Assembly: GCA_017480795.1 (NCBI GenBank)
Contig: JAFURY010000089.1
Coordinates: 1-61,328, forward strand
Reading direction: 5' to 3'
Length of the DNA: 61,328 nucleotides
DNA from: Succinivibrionaceae bacterium
GTDB taxonomy: Bacteria > Pseudomonadota > Gammaproteobacteria > Enterobacterales > Succinivibrionaceae
In this document: positions 7,484 through 16,400 of the stretch, piece by piece
Numbering within the stretch: position 1 is the stretch's first letter
How the letters are laid out: the number at the start of each line of letters is the position of its first letter
The notes under the pieces: generated by a model
Seen by the model: only the letters and a program-made list of their open reading frames with translations
The model's database searches: none
Told to the model about the DNA's origin: nothing
Translations under genes and position numbers: made by a program

Positions 7484-7607
7484 CGGGCGCGTAGGAATTG
7501 GAATTGTTGGCATTGTTATTGTTCAAAGACCCATCCGAATTGACGATTCGTACATTGTTGGCATTGGACGGGTTGGGAGTACGCAACCACTGGTTAGCCG
7601 CCGTACC
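7484..7607 (-). repeat. DGR template repeat (TR)
   Basis: This 124-bp non-coding repeat aligns without gaps to 8146-8269 at offset 662. Read in the target frame it encodes 13 Asn codons (AAC or AAT), the usual TR design. All 17 differences from the variable repeat are at template adenines (T on the plus strand). The invariant end is GC-rich (7484-7496). It lies in the 289-bp gap between Avd and the reverse transcriptase, which is presumably the template RNA region; no other gene is seen there. Confidence 0.96.
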
Positions 7608-7624
7608 TACGGATGGAACAGTTA

Positions 7625-8047
7625 TTACCCTGTTGTCAGATGTCCGTATCGCTCCTTATCGGACTTCATCCACGCTTTTAGCTTTTCATCGGCCTCCACC
7701 GTGATCTTTGTCCAGTATTGCACGGCATCAGGATCGATGTTGAAGGAGGTAAAGGCCAGGTCTATCAGGGAAAGAAGCGCGTCCAGATGGGAATGAGCTT
7801 GCACTTGCTGATTCCGGCGATACCGCCAGGCATCTGCATCATCTCCCACATATACCGCATTGGCACGGCGTACACAGGTGAGCGCACCCAGGCACTCATC
7901 CATGATGGGCTTCGCCATGATCCAACGGGAGGACTTGGGAAACACCTTCTCACTCCTGCACTTTTGCAGGGTGTGGGCGCTGACGATGCGAATGAGATTC
8001 AGCACTTGTAAATTGCCCTCTGAGCGGTCTCCTTTGCGGACGGACAA
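7625..8047 (-). CDS. avd: Avd-like DGR accessory protein
   Basis: This 140-residue helical protein fits the Avd four-helix-bundle family. It opens MSVRKGDRSEG, has a conserved EKVFPKSSRW segment, and ends in a basic YWTKIT/KAWMKSDKERYG region. Family members form a pentamer that binds the reverse transcriptase and template RNA. The start is TTG after AAGGAGG. It lies between variable and template repeats. Confidence 0.85.
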   Translation of the reverse strand: MSVRKGDRSEGNLQVLNLIRIVSAHTLQKCRSEKVFPKSSRWIMAKPIMDECLGALTCVRRANAVYVGDDADAWRYRRNQQVQAHSHLDALLSLIDLAFTSFNIDPDAVQYWTKITVEADEKLKAWMKSDKERYGHLTTG

Positions 8048-8078
8048 AACCTTTACCTCCTTCTTGAAAAGCTGTCAG

Positions 8079-8097
8079 AGCGCCTTATTTTGGCGCT
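8079..8097. other. Hairpin upstream of avd
   Basis: AGCGCC (8079-8084) pairs with GGCGCT (8092-8097) around a 7-base loop. It is the second of two hairpins in the 81-bp gap between target and Avd genes and may influence read-through. Confidence 0.5.
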
Positions 8098-8100
8098 ACA

Positions 8101-8118
8101 CCGCGCCTAACGGCGCGG
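8101..8118. other. DGR hairpin downstream of the variable repeat
   Basis: CCGCGCC and GGCGCGG form a perfect 7-bp stem with a 4-base loop, 10 bp beyond the target stop codon. Hairpin or cruciform elements of this size placed just after the VR promote target recognition in the BPP-1 DGR. The loop here is GTTA on the coding strand, so it does not match the GRNA loop at its second base. Confidence 0.75.
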
Positions 8119-8128
8119 ATAAAAGGGA

Positions 8129-9265
8129 TTAAATGATGGTGAAAGCGGGCGCGTAGGAATGGGAATTGTAGGCACCGTCATGGAGCAAAGACCCATCCGA
8201 ACCGACGAATCGTACAGCGCTGGCATGGGACGGGTAGGGAGTACGCAACCACTGGATAGCCGCCGTACCATCATCCCGATAGCCGATCCGATCCGCATTG
8301 GTAGCACCCTCAAAATAGGGCAGGAGTTTGCTTTCATCCGCAGCGATGCTCTTGCTGCCGAATACCTCACAGGAGGACAGCAGATAGAACTTGTCATGCA
8401 GGGTGTAAGCGGTGTTCATGGGAGTGGAGCTGTCCTGGCTCTCAAAGGTGTTATTGGTGACGCAGGGCAGATTGACCTCACCCACGGTAGCCAGGAAGTC
8501 AGCCGGGAAACCAGCCACCAGGCCAGCCAGGGAAGATGCCCAGGACGGGGGACGATCATACTTGGTCTGCGGTTTCCAGACGGAGCCAGCGGCGGCAGAG
8601 CTGATGAGATGCTGACGCATCGCGCTCTCCTTGTAGTTATTGGAGCCATAGGAAACGCGATGGGAATGATTCAGCCCATTGCCGAAAGCGCCCAGATCAG
8701 TGCCGCCATTGCCAGCGGTGATCGCGCACTGTTCCGTAGCGGTGGTAGTGGTCTGAGAAGCATAAGCGTTCACCTTGAGAGAAGTGATCGCCGTTCCCGC
8801 ATTGCCGCTCAAACAGAGCTGCCCCTTGGCCGGGAGCGCCTGGGTGAGCGTGAACTGATATGTGCCAGCGGCCCAGGAGGAATAAGCGGCGGTGAGCTGG
8901 AAATGATAAGTTCCGGCAGGGATGCTCTCTTCCGCATAGTAAAACGCCTCAGGAGCGTCAAACTGGATAGCGGGGAGCAGATTCTTGAAACGACAGGTCA
9001 TGGTGTGGGCATTGGCATCATGAGCAGACTTGAGATAGTCATGAGCCAGCACTTCACATACCCTCGTCCCGAAAACGGAATGGGTGACGGTGAACTGAGC
9101 GCCCACAGGGAACTGCGTAGGCCCAAGGCCAGAGCGCACCGCCCGCTGCATCCCTTCAAAGCCCGTGAAGTCACCGCCGCCCTCAATGGAGCTGGCAATC
9201 CGGGCCAGATTGACATTCATGAGATCAAACTGCTCAGAATTGGGGAAGTAAACCTCATTCGCCAT
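8129..9265 (-). CDS. DGR target: diversified tail-tip/receptor-binding protein
   Basis: This 378-residue protein starts at ATG 9263-9265, nine bases after AGGAGG. The C-terminal third resembles the C-type-lectin-like fold of DGR targets and DUF6273-type domains: WLRTP, then a VGSDGSL segment and a YAPAF end. The variable repeat covers about the last 45 residues except the final four. The central part (Thr/Ala-rich, about 100-200) looks beta-structured. It ends the tail gene series, so it probably binds the host surface at the tail tip. Ligand specificity cannot be read from sequence. Confidence 0.88.
   Translation of the reverse strand: MANEVYFPNSEQFDLMNVNLARIASSIEGGGDFTGFEGMQRAVRSGLGPTQFPVGAQFTVTHSVFGTRVCEVLAHDYLKSAHDANAHTMTCRFKNLLPAIQFDAPEAFYYAEESIPAGTYHFQLTAAYSSWAAGTYQFTLTQALPAKGQLCLSGNAGTAITSLKVNAYASQTTTTATEQCAITAGNGGTDLGAFGNGLNHSHRVSYGSNNYKESAMRQHLISSAAAGSVWKPQTKYDRPPSWASSLAGLVAGFPADFLATVGEVNLPCVTNNTFESQDSSTPMNTAYTLHDKFYLLSSCEVFGSKSIAADESKLLPYFEGATNADRIGYRDDGTAAIQWLRTPYPSHASAVRFVGSDGSLLHDGAYNSHSYAPAFTII
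8146..8269 (-). repeat. DGR variable repeat (VR)
   Basis: This is the 3' part of the target gene matched to the TR. Twelve of 13 template Asn codons are changed, to Ile, Tyr, His, Ser, Ala, Gly, Leu, His, Asp, Gly, Tyr and His, and one Ile codon becomes Phe. The shared 13-bp GC-rich end nearest the stop codon would hold the initiation-of-mutagenic-homing sequence. Confidence 0.96.
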
Positions 9266-9266
9266 G

Positions 9267-9758
9267 TTACTCATCCTCCTTGATGTAGAGTTTGCCGTTA
9301 TTCACGCCCAGGGTGAATACGGCCCCGGTGGTATCGTCCACCAGCACGGGAGCGCGGCTCCCCTCAAACCAGAGCGTACCCCGGCTGAGGATGCAGTTCA
9401 CCATCGCGCCCGTTTTGAAGTAGCCGCTCTCCAGCGGTCTGCCGCTGATGGTCTGGGCAGGACAGGCCGTACCGTTCAGCGTGAAGGTATCGCCCTTGGC
9501 ATAGTCAGCGGTAGCGCGGAATTTGATGTTTTCCGTATCGGTATTGGGCGTGGTCAGCACATGCACCGTACCGCTCTTGGCATGATCGGCCTCCAGGAGA
9601 CAAGCGGCGTTCACATCAGCCGCATGAAACTGTGTACCGACCTGTTCATACTCCGTCACATCATGGATGTGACAGGTATCCCCGTTGGGAATGTCTACGA
9701 TCTCATAGACACGCCCACCAGCCGGGGGGATTTCATCCAGATAGTGTTTCGATGCCAT
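9267..9758 (-). CDS. Tail-tip associated protein upstream of DGR target
   Basis: This 163-residue protein starts at ATG 9756-9758 after GGAGGTGAAATT. It is beta-rich, with Gly/Thr/Asp-rich strands and no membrane segment. It ends one base before the DGR target start, suggesting translational coupling and a joint structure. The family is not recognised. Position suggests a minor tail or baseplate subunit; this is inference. Confidence 0.6.
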   Translation of the reverse strand: MASKHYLDEIPPAGGRVYEIVDIPNGDTCHIHDVTEYEQVGTQFHAADVNAACLLEADHAKSGTVHVLTTPNTDTENIKFRATADYAKGDTFTLNGTACPAQTISGRPLESGYFKTGAMVNCILSRGTLWFEGSRAPVLVDDTTGAVFTLGVNNGKLYIKEDE

Positions 9759-9831
9759 AATTTCACCTCCGATTGATGATGGATTGGAAGGAAGAATGCG
9801 CGGTAGGATCACGGCTCCGGCTTTTCATGGG

Positions 9832-10050
9832 TCACTCCTCCTTCTGCTCGTCCTCTTCTTCCTGAGGATGAAGCTGGGCCTCCAGTTCCTCAATGCGCTT
9901 CTGGTAGGCCGCGATTTCCTTTTCCAAACCGCCAGAGAGCAGGGTGAGCCGCTGGATGGTTTCGATGACGATCTTCATGTTTTCCACGCCCTGCACGGTG
10001 AGCTTATTCAGCTCCACGACCATGAGATTGATGAGTTGGTACTTGTCCAT
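9832..10050 (-). CDS. Small coiled-coil tail-region protein
   Basis: This 72-residue protein starts at ATG 10048-10050 after AAAGGAG. Residues 1-60 form a heptad-rich helix (LINLMVVELNKL, EIAAYQKRIEELEAQL) and the tail is Glu-rich. It lies between two tail-tip genes. The longer open frame upstream has no ribosome site and an unlikely composition. Role unknown, perhaps trimerisation or chaperone. Confidence 0.6.
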   Translation of the reverse strand: MDKYQLINLMVVELNKLTVQGVENMKIVIETIQRLTLLSGGLEKEIAAYQKRIEELEAQLHPQEEEDEQKEE

Positions 10051-10069
10051 GATGAAGCTCCTTTCTTTG

Positions 10070-12115
10070 TTACATCCAACTGGACGGAATCTGATGAGAA
10101 TCGGTGTAGGTTTTTCCTCCGATGGTAATGGATGCTTGCGCGTAGCCCTGAGAGGGATTGCTCCAGCTCCAAGTGCCGGAGGCGGGCATTTCCACCTGGA
10201 TTCTGGCCCTCGTTGTGCCATAGGCGCTCCCGGTACGCATATACACATACCGAGCGCCGCTTGCCCAGCCCCCCGCATAAAGATACAATCCCTGGCTTTT
10301 GCTTTCCCCATTGGATGCCGTTACGGTGTAAGTGTTATTGCTGTTTGTTACCACGCTGTCCCAGGAAGGTGTACCCAGCGTGACCGATGCCTCACCCGCA
10401 TCATAGGCCGCTGTTCCTGATCCTGTGCTGGTGGTTTTGATATATTCCCCATCCGCAATCGCGGAGCCAGTGACCGTATATTGATGAGTGGTGGAATTGT
10501 ATACACAGGAAACCCCTGCCGTGATCGTGACGGAATCTGATTTTGTGCTGCTTTGAGCGGCCCGGAAGGTCAGCACATTATCATTCCAGGAGGATGCAAC
10601 GCCCATTGCGTCTTTCCCGGCATCGTACCAGTCTCCGATGGCAATACGGCCCACCACCACGCCCAGACGGGAAACCGCCGCATAGCCGCTGCTGCCGGGA
10701 GTAGCGCCCTTGGTGATAGAAAAGGTGTAAGTATCCTGTGCGTTTTGTGTGGCGCTGGGTACTTTCACGGTAAAGGATGTACCTGTTCCCTGAGCGGGAG
10801 CCTCCACCTTGGCCCTGGCTGCATTCCAGCCCGTTGTTTCTGCCGCCGCCACGCCATCGATGTAATACTGCGTAGCGGCGATATTAAAATTTATGGACGG
10901 CCCTGCATTCCCGTTCAATCGCGTTGTCGGGATCGTGATTTGCCCTCCGCTGGAAGTGGCTGCGCCAAAGCTGGCAATCGCAGAAGAAACTGCGGTATTC
11001 CCTGGTGCGACATAGACCTCACTTGCATTGACTGTGCTGGCGATGAGATAGCCATCTACAATGGCATTTCCGTAGATATTGGCTGTGCCTCCGGCAGTTA
11101 GATCATCACAGGTGAAATCTCCGCAATCCAGAGACTTGGAATAAAGCGATGCGGCAACCGTATCACCATCCAGAATGATATGGCTTGCAGTAATTTTCAC
11201 GGAGCTGCCAGCAGAATTGACAGCGGCCACGATGGATGCGGCATCAATGCTCCCATTGCTCACTACCAGGGAAATACTGTTTGCATTCTGCGTAATCCGG
11301 CTGGAAAGAGCGCTGTCCGCATTGGTACGATTGGTGACTTCGGTGGAGATGCTTTCTGCGTTCTGATTGATCTTGGAATACAGCGTTTCGTCCTGCCCCA
11401 AGCTATTCACGCCTGTTTTTGTGACAAGCGTGGAAATGTCGGTGGCGGTCTGCGTAATCCGGCTGGAAAGAGCGCTGTCCGCATTGGTACGATTGGTGAC
11501 TTCGGTGGAGATGCTTTCTGCCGTTTGCGTGATACGGGAAGAAAGAGATGTTTCCTCACCCTGCGCCCTGGCAACTTCGGTAGAAATTGCCTCCGCATTC
11601 ACGTTAATCTTGGAGTAAAGTGTTTCTCCCTCTTCCAGCCCTTCGATCCCAGTTTTAGCTGCAACAATGCTCACATCCCCGGCGGTCTGGAGAATCTGGG
11701 TGTAAGCCGTCACATGGCCCTCCTGGGCCAGTTCATCCCATTGGCTTTCGGTAGCCAGGAGGGAGAAATACATATCGGTCTGCTCAAAATGCGTTTCGTA
11801 TTGCTTGAATTTCTCCTCGTTGGATTTTTGCGTACCGTATGCCCCGGAGCCAAGCCCGTAGGCCGTATTCATATCCCGTTTCCTGAGCGGGGGAAGATCG
11901 CTTCGCTTCTCATTCCCCGTGGATTCAAGCTGGGTGGTGGATGCCCCATTCCACACCAAATGCTGGGAGAAGATCGGCAGAGCGTAACTGTCATTGCCGG
12001 ATCGCACCGTCACCACATCCCCGGCCTGGAGCGTACAATCATCAAAGAGATCAACGGATGCCGGATGATAATTGGGAGCCGTTCTCAGCTTGGTATATAC
12101 ATCGTTTACGCTCAT
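10070..12115 (-). CDS. Tail-tip/fibre protein with coiled-coil repeats
   Basis: This 681-residue structural protein begins with a domain contiguous with the tail hub (about 1-110). It then has repeated coiled-coil units of the form AESISTEVTNRTNADSALSS (about 170-290; two near-identical copies at DNA level, 11285-11360 and 11449-11522), and a beta-rich C-terminal half with several Ser/Thr/Gly-rich repeats. It probably forms a trimeric stalk at the tail tip. Its start overlaps the preceding stop. No enzyme motif is seen. Confidence 0.75.
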   Translation of the reverse strand: MSVNDVYTKLRTAPNYHPASVDLFDDCTLQAGDVVTVRSGNDSYALPIFSQHLVWNGASTTQLESTGNEKRSDLPPLRKRDMNTAYGLGSGAYGTQKSNEEKFKQYETHFEQTDMYFSLLATESQWDELAQEGHVTAYTQILQTAGDVSIVAAKTGIEGLEEGETLYSKINVNAEAISTEVARAQGEETSLSSRITQTAESISTEVTNRTNADSALSSRITQTATDISTLVTKTGVNSLGQDETLYSKINQNAESISTEVTNRTNADSALSSRITQNANSISLVVSNGSIDAASIVAAVNSAGSSVKITASHIILDGDTVAASLYSKSLDCGDFTCDDLTAGGTANIYGNAIVDGYLIASTVNASEVYVAPGNTAVSSAIASFGAATSSGGQITIPTTRLNGNAGPSINFNIAATQYYIDGVAAAETTGWNAARAKVEAPAQGTGTSFTVKVPSATQNAQDTYTFSITKGATPGSSGYAAVSRLGVVVGRIAIGDWYDAGKDAMGVASSWNDNVLTFRAAQSSTKSDSVTITAGVSCVYNSTTHQYTVTGSAIADGEYIKTTSTGSGTAAYDAGEASVTLGTPSWDSVVTNSNNTYTVTASNGESKSQGLYLYAGGWASGARYVYMRTGSAYGTTRARIQVEMPASGTWSWSNPSQGYAQASITIGGKTYTDSHQIPSSWM

Positions 12116-13038
12116 GTGCTTTCCTCCTCTTCCTCCGTATCATCCTGCCGGAGAAACGGATTATTCTGGATCATGTAGGCGCTTGTTCCGCTGCCTACAA
12201 TGGCCTCCTCCGTGGAATCCGCATTGCGGATATGGAGCTTTTGTACCTGAGGGGCTTGATACCAGCTTGGCTCAAAGGTGGCGTAATTGCCCTCATTGAA
12301 GCTCTTGGATGTGGTATTAAACCAGGCCAGTTCCAGCACTCCCTCCCGATTGAAACGGGCATTGGCACAAGCCGCCTCCGCAATCCAGCCCAGCACATCC
12401 CGCATGGTGTAGGTTTCCGTTTCCGGCTCATCCATCGTGAGGGTGGAATTGAGGAAGGAATAACTGGACGCGCTCACGCCCACATGACTGCACAGCGCCC
12501 GGAGCATATTCCCAGCCGTGACGGGATAGGTAATCCCCAGGGTGGCAGCAGAAGGGAGATTTTCGTCAAAGAGCGTCATCTGATCGTTGGCCGTTACATC
12601 GATCAACACTTTCTGCACCACGGCAGGACGGGGAGCGATGAAGCGGCCCAGGGGGCAAAGCTCAAGGGTCTGCCGCTTGCCATTTCCGCTCACCGTCATC
12701 GTGCGATTGGAGATGGAAATGGACGGACGCTGAACGGCAGCGGAGCCATTGGCGGTTTCGGACAGCATCACACCAATGTAGGCATTGAATGTGCCAAAGG
12801 TGAAATTCGTCCAGTGTCCATCAATATTGAACAGCCCGAAGGAAATTTCAGAGGAAGGAGTGAGGCCGATGGTCAGATCGGTTTCCGAGCAGAAAACCTC
12901 ATGGAAATCCACGCCGCCCTCCACATCGATGTCCTCATTGCTGATGATCGTGCCGTTATCGAACTTGAACACCATGCGCTGAGGATGCGCGTCAGGATCA
13001 GCCAGCGCCGCCATAAACGCATTGGATACCGTTACCAT
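12112..13038 (-). CDS. Tail hub/distal tail-like protein
   Basis: This 308-residue protein starts at ATG 13036-13038 after GGAGGTGAGG. It lies between a short distal-tail protein and the fibre protein, where the baseplate hub (Dit/Tal position) is found in Gram-positive siphophages. It is predicted mostly beta, with an Asp/Glu-rich tail (TEEEEE). The family is inferred from position rather than a clear motif. Confidence 0.6.
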   Translation of the reverse strand: MVTVSNAFMAALADPDAHPQRMVFKFDNGTIISNEDIDVEGGVDFHEVFCSETDLTIGLTPSSEISFGLFNIDGHWTNFTFGTFNAYIGVMLSETANGSAAVQRPSISISNRTMTVSGNGKRQTLELCPLGRFIAPRPAVVQKVLIDVTANDQMTLFDENLPSAATLGITYPVTAGNMLRALCSHVGVSASSYSFLNSTLTMDEPETETYTMRDVLGWIAEAACANARFNREGVLELAWFNTTSKSFNEGNYATFEPSWYQAPQVQKLHIRNADSTEEAIVGSGTSAYMIQNNPFLRQDDTEEEEEST

Positions 13039-13051
13039 TACCCTCACCTCC

Positions 13052-13438
13052 TCAATACTCGATCACGCTGAACTTCAAAATACCGATAGGCTCTTTATTG
13101 AAAACCGCCTGCACCACATCCCAATCCCGATCCCCCACATAGGCGGTGATGGTTTTTGTACCCTCAGCGGGATCAGGATAGGTGAAGGAGAAGCTGGCCC
13201 CTGTCATCAAACCGCAGATCGTTTGGATCATGCTCCAGGTGATGTTTTCATATTCCAGCTTCAAAGGATGCTTGGTAGCCACCCGGCAGCGGTGAAGCAA
13301 TCCGTTGGCATCACGTTTGCCCATCGTATCCAGATCGCTCACCTTGCCGGAGAATTTCTTGGGATCAGGAATGCGCGTTCCGTTGATTTTGAAGCCCATG
13401 TCATACCGATAGCCGATATACTGGCCGTTTTGCACCAT
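13052..13438 (-). CDS. Short tail protein (DUF6711-like)
   Basis: This 128-residue protein has MGFKINGTRIPDPKKFSGKV near its start, which I recognise from DUF6711-type phage proteins located after the tape measure. It is probably a distal tail or tail-tip adaptor. It begins three bases after the tape-measure stop. Confidence 0.65.
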   Translation of the reverse strand: MVQNGQYIGYRYDMGFKINGTRIPDPKKFSGKVSDLDTMGKRDANGLLHRCRVATKHPLKLEYENITWSMIQTICGLMTGASFSFTYPDPAEGTKTITAYVGDRDWDVVQAVFNKEPIGILKFSVIEY

Positions 13439-13441
13439 TCC

Positions 13442-16400
13442 TTACACCCCCTCGCTCTGCAAGCGCATCTCCTCAGAGCGCTTGACTGTCCTGGCCAGCG
13501 CCGTAGAAGGCTCCAGGCGCATTCTGCCGGACTTGGTAATGAGTACGCGCATATCATCATGGAGGCGATCCAGGCCGCGCTCAACGCCCTCATTGGCCTC
13601 TTTCACGCCCAGAGAAATGCCGCCCTCGATCTGCTTGTTATTGGCAACCGCCGTTTTGTGTCCGATCTGGCCCACCAGCTCCGGCCCCCGCTCACGGGCC
13701 ATGAAGAACTCACCCTCATCGAAGAGGCCACCAGCCGCAGCGGGAGCGAAGGAGATGGAGGGGATGAAGCCCCGGAAAGAGGACAGGGAGCCGCGACCGC
13801 CCAGGCCAGGAGAGCTGCCAAAGCTGATACTGCCAAGCAGAGCCAGGTCTTTGACGATTGCTTGTACACCTGTGTGAATCGTAGATGCCGTTTCGGTGAC
13901 TGTCGTGCCAAGATTCGTTACGGCTCCCACAGGCCCGCTGTAATCAGGCTCAGGAATGCTCAGATCGGGCACATCTGCTGTATTGTCGAGCAGTGTTTTC
14001 CATTCCGTGCCAGCCTCAGAGATCGCATGAAGCACCCTCAAATACATCTCTGTCATCTGATCGTAATTGGTAATATCCCCGCTGTTCTGTTTCCAATAGG
14101 ACAGCACATCCAGCATATCCACACCCGCCGAATTTGCTGCGGATTCGATGATCTGCCTTTGCACACCCTGGAGAGAGAATTGCCCGGAAGAATCGCCCGT
14201 ACCGAACAAGGCATCCACTAACACGCTTGTGAAATCATCCGTGTAAGTGCCTCTGGCCTGAGACGAAAACCGCTCCAGAATGGCATTCATTTCAGCGGGT
14301 GTGAACACATCGAATACACTCAAAATACCCTGATCCAGTGCCGCCTTGAGCGGGGCAAAATCGGCCTCTCTCATGTTCTGCTGTAGAATGTCTTGCAGAT
14401 ATTTATCAAAACTGGAAACGACCGCATCATAACTACCGTATCCGTAGTAGTAATCACCGATCGCGCCCTCCAGCCCCAAACGGCTTTGGAATACATCTTT
14501 CTTGTAATCCAGATTGTCCCCCGTATTGAAGCCCAAATCCATCTCGCTGATCTCTTTTTGATAGGAATATGCATCCTTCAATTCTGCTTTCATCAGTGCC
14601 CTGGCCTCTGCCACATCCGCCAGCCAATCGGCATGGGCTTGGCTGTATTCGCCGTTTTCGATCTCCTGATTGAGCAACTCCCACTGATCCTTGAGCTGTT
14701 GCAGCCGGGTCAGGTATTCATCAGGGATGGCCTCCTCAGGATGAGCCAGCGACCAGTTATCCACCATCGCCTGATAAGCGTCCCTCTGGCTGGTGATGGA
14801 TGCAAACTCCTCCTGCTCTGCCTCAATATACCGCTGGAGCAGTTCATTCTCAGTTTTGATATATTCATCGACCACTTTTCCGGCAGTTGCAGAGGTCATA
14901 TCCTGGAGGCCCAGATTTCCGAAAGCGATCTGGAACTCTGCCTTTCTCCGGCCTTTTGCCGCCGCGCTGGTGATTTCATAAATGTAGGTCAGCAGATTGT
15001 TTGCGGCCTCAGAAGCCACCGCTTCAAAGCCGTTACTGAAATACTCACCCCAGAGCTTGCCAGCCTCATTCAATTCTCTGGTAATATCCTGAGAAGTGAG
15101 ATTCATCAGGCTCACCAGGCTGGCTCCCTGGCCCGTGCTGTCCGTACCAGCCTTAATGAAATCGCTTACGTTGATAGCATTCTGGGAGATCAGCTCTTTC
15201 ACATCTCCGATCAATGTGCCTTTGCCCATCTCTCCATCTTTACCCACCAGAATATCATGAATATCGGTATAGCTCTGCTGCTTGTCCAATCCGATGCGAA
15301 GCCCGGTCAGGCTCTTTTCCAGATTGGCAAGATCACCGTTCACCGCATTGCTGATGGTTGTGGTTTCATCAATCTGAAGAGAAATGCTGTTCACATGGGC
15401 GCTCACATCGAAATCAAAGAAGCTGTTTACCTTTTTCTGGATGTCATCCTCAGACAATTCCGTATCGCCCCAAATAACCACAAAATCCTCTGCGGCGCTC
15501 ATATTCAGTGCGGAAATGATAGCGAACGCCTCCACGGCAAGCCCAATCGCCGCGCCGATCAAGCCGCCAGCCACAGGATGGCCCACCGTCATACCGATGC
15601 CAACGCCAGCGGCGGCAAACTCCAACGCGCCCTTGAGGCCCGTCAGGATGCTGGATTCTTCCAGACCGTTCTCCTCCACGCTGTTATGCACTTCAACGGC
15701 GGTGATCCCTGCTGTGATGCCCATCGTAACGCCGGAAACCAGCCAGCCGTATTTTTTGTTCCCGGTCATCCTTTTCACTTCAAGGCCCACAAACCCGGCA
15801 GTGAGAACATCCATTAGCATGGAGCCGCCCACTTCCCAAGCGGCTTTATTTGCATCTTCCTGATTCGCGGCATCTTTCATCAACCACACTGAGGCCCCTA
15901 CACCAACGGCGGCAAGCAACATTGTGGCTCCACCCCGTACAGCGGTTTTCGCGTCAAACGTGCCTTTCAATCCATAGCTGGCAATCAAGCCGCCAGAAAC
16001 AGCGGCCTCCAAAGCGCCCTTCGCGGTTTCCATCACGTTTTCCACCGTGATCCCGTTTTCCGCAATATCACCTACGCCCATATACAAATCCATCAGCGCA
16101 TCAGCAGCGAAAACGATGCCCGTAGCCACAAAAGCCTTTTTCTTGCTGTCAAATGCGAAGTAGACAGAAGTGCCGATTTCTGCGGCGGTCAGCGCGTTTG
16201 TACCCAAACTCGCCAGAATCTTCAAAGGATCGCCCTCAGTCAAACCGCCCTCAGACAATTCCAGATTCAGCGCCACATTGGCAAACGCGCCCAAGCCAGC
16301 GGCGGCAAAAGGAACAACATGAATTTTATCGCCCAGCTTCATTTTCGCCAGAAATGCCACGCCAGCTGCCGCTTCAATGGCGCTGGTAGCCATTTCCGTG

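Larger units (their letters stand above)
1..8160. repeat. Left copy of 8,160-bp end duplication
   Basis: This stretch recurs at 53169-61328; every reading frame in it has an identical counterpart 53168 bases away. It indicates a circular or circularly permuted 53,168-bp genome read past its start, rather than a true internal duplication. The left edge falls inside a 24-bp tandem repeat. The right edge of the second copy falls just inside the DGR variable repeat. Confidence 0.9.

Noticed and set aside
7322..7513. 63-codon minus-strand frame between template repeat and reverse transcriptase
   Set aside because: It runs through the template-repeat end and overlaps the reverse transcriptase start; it looks like the template RNA region rather than a gene.
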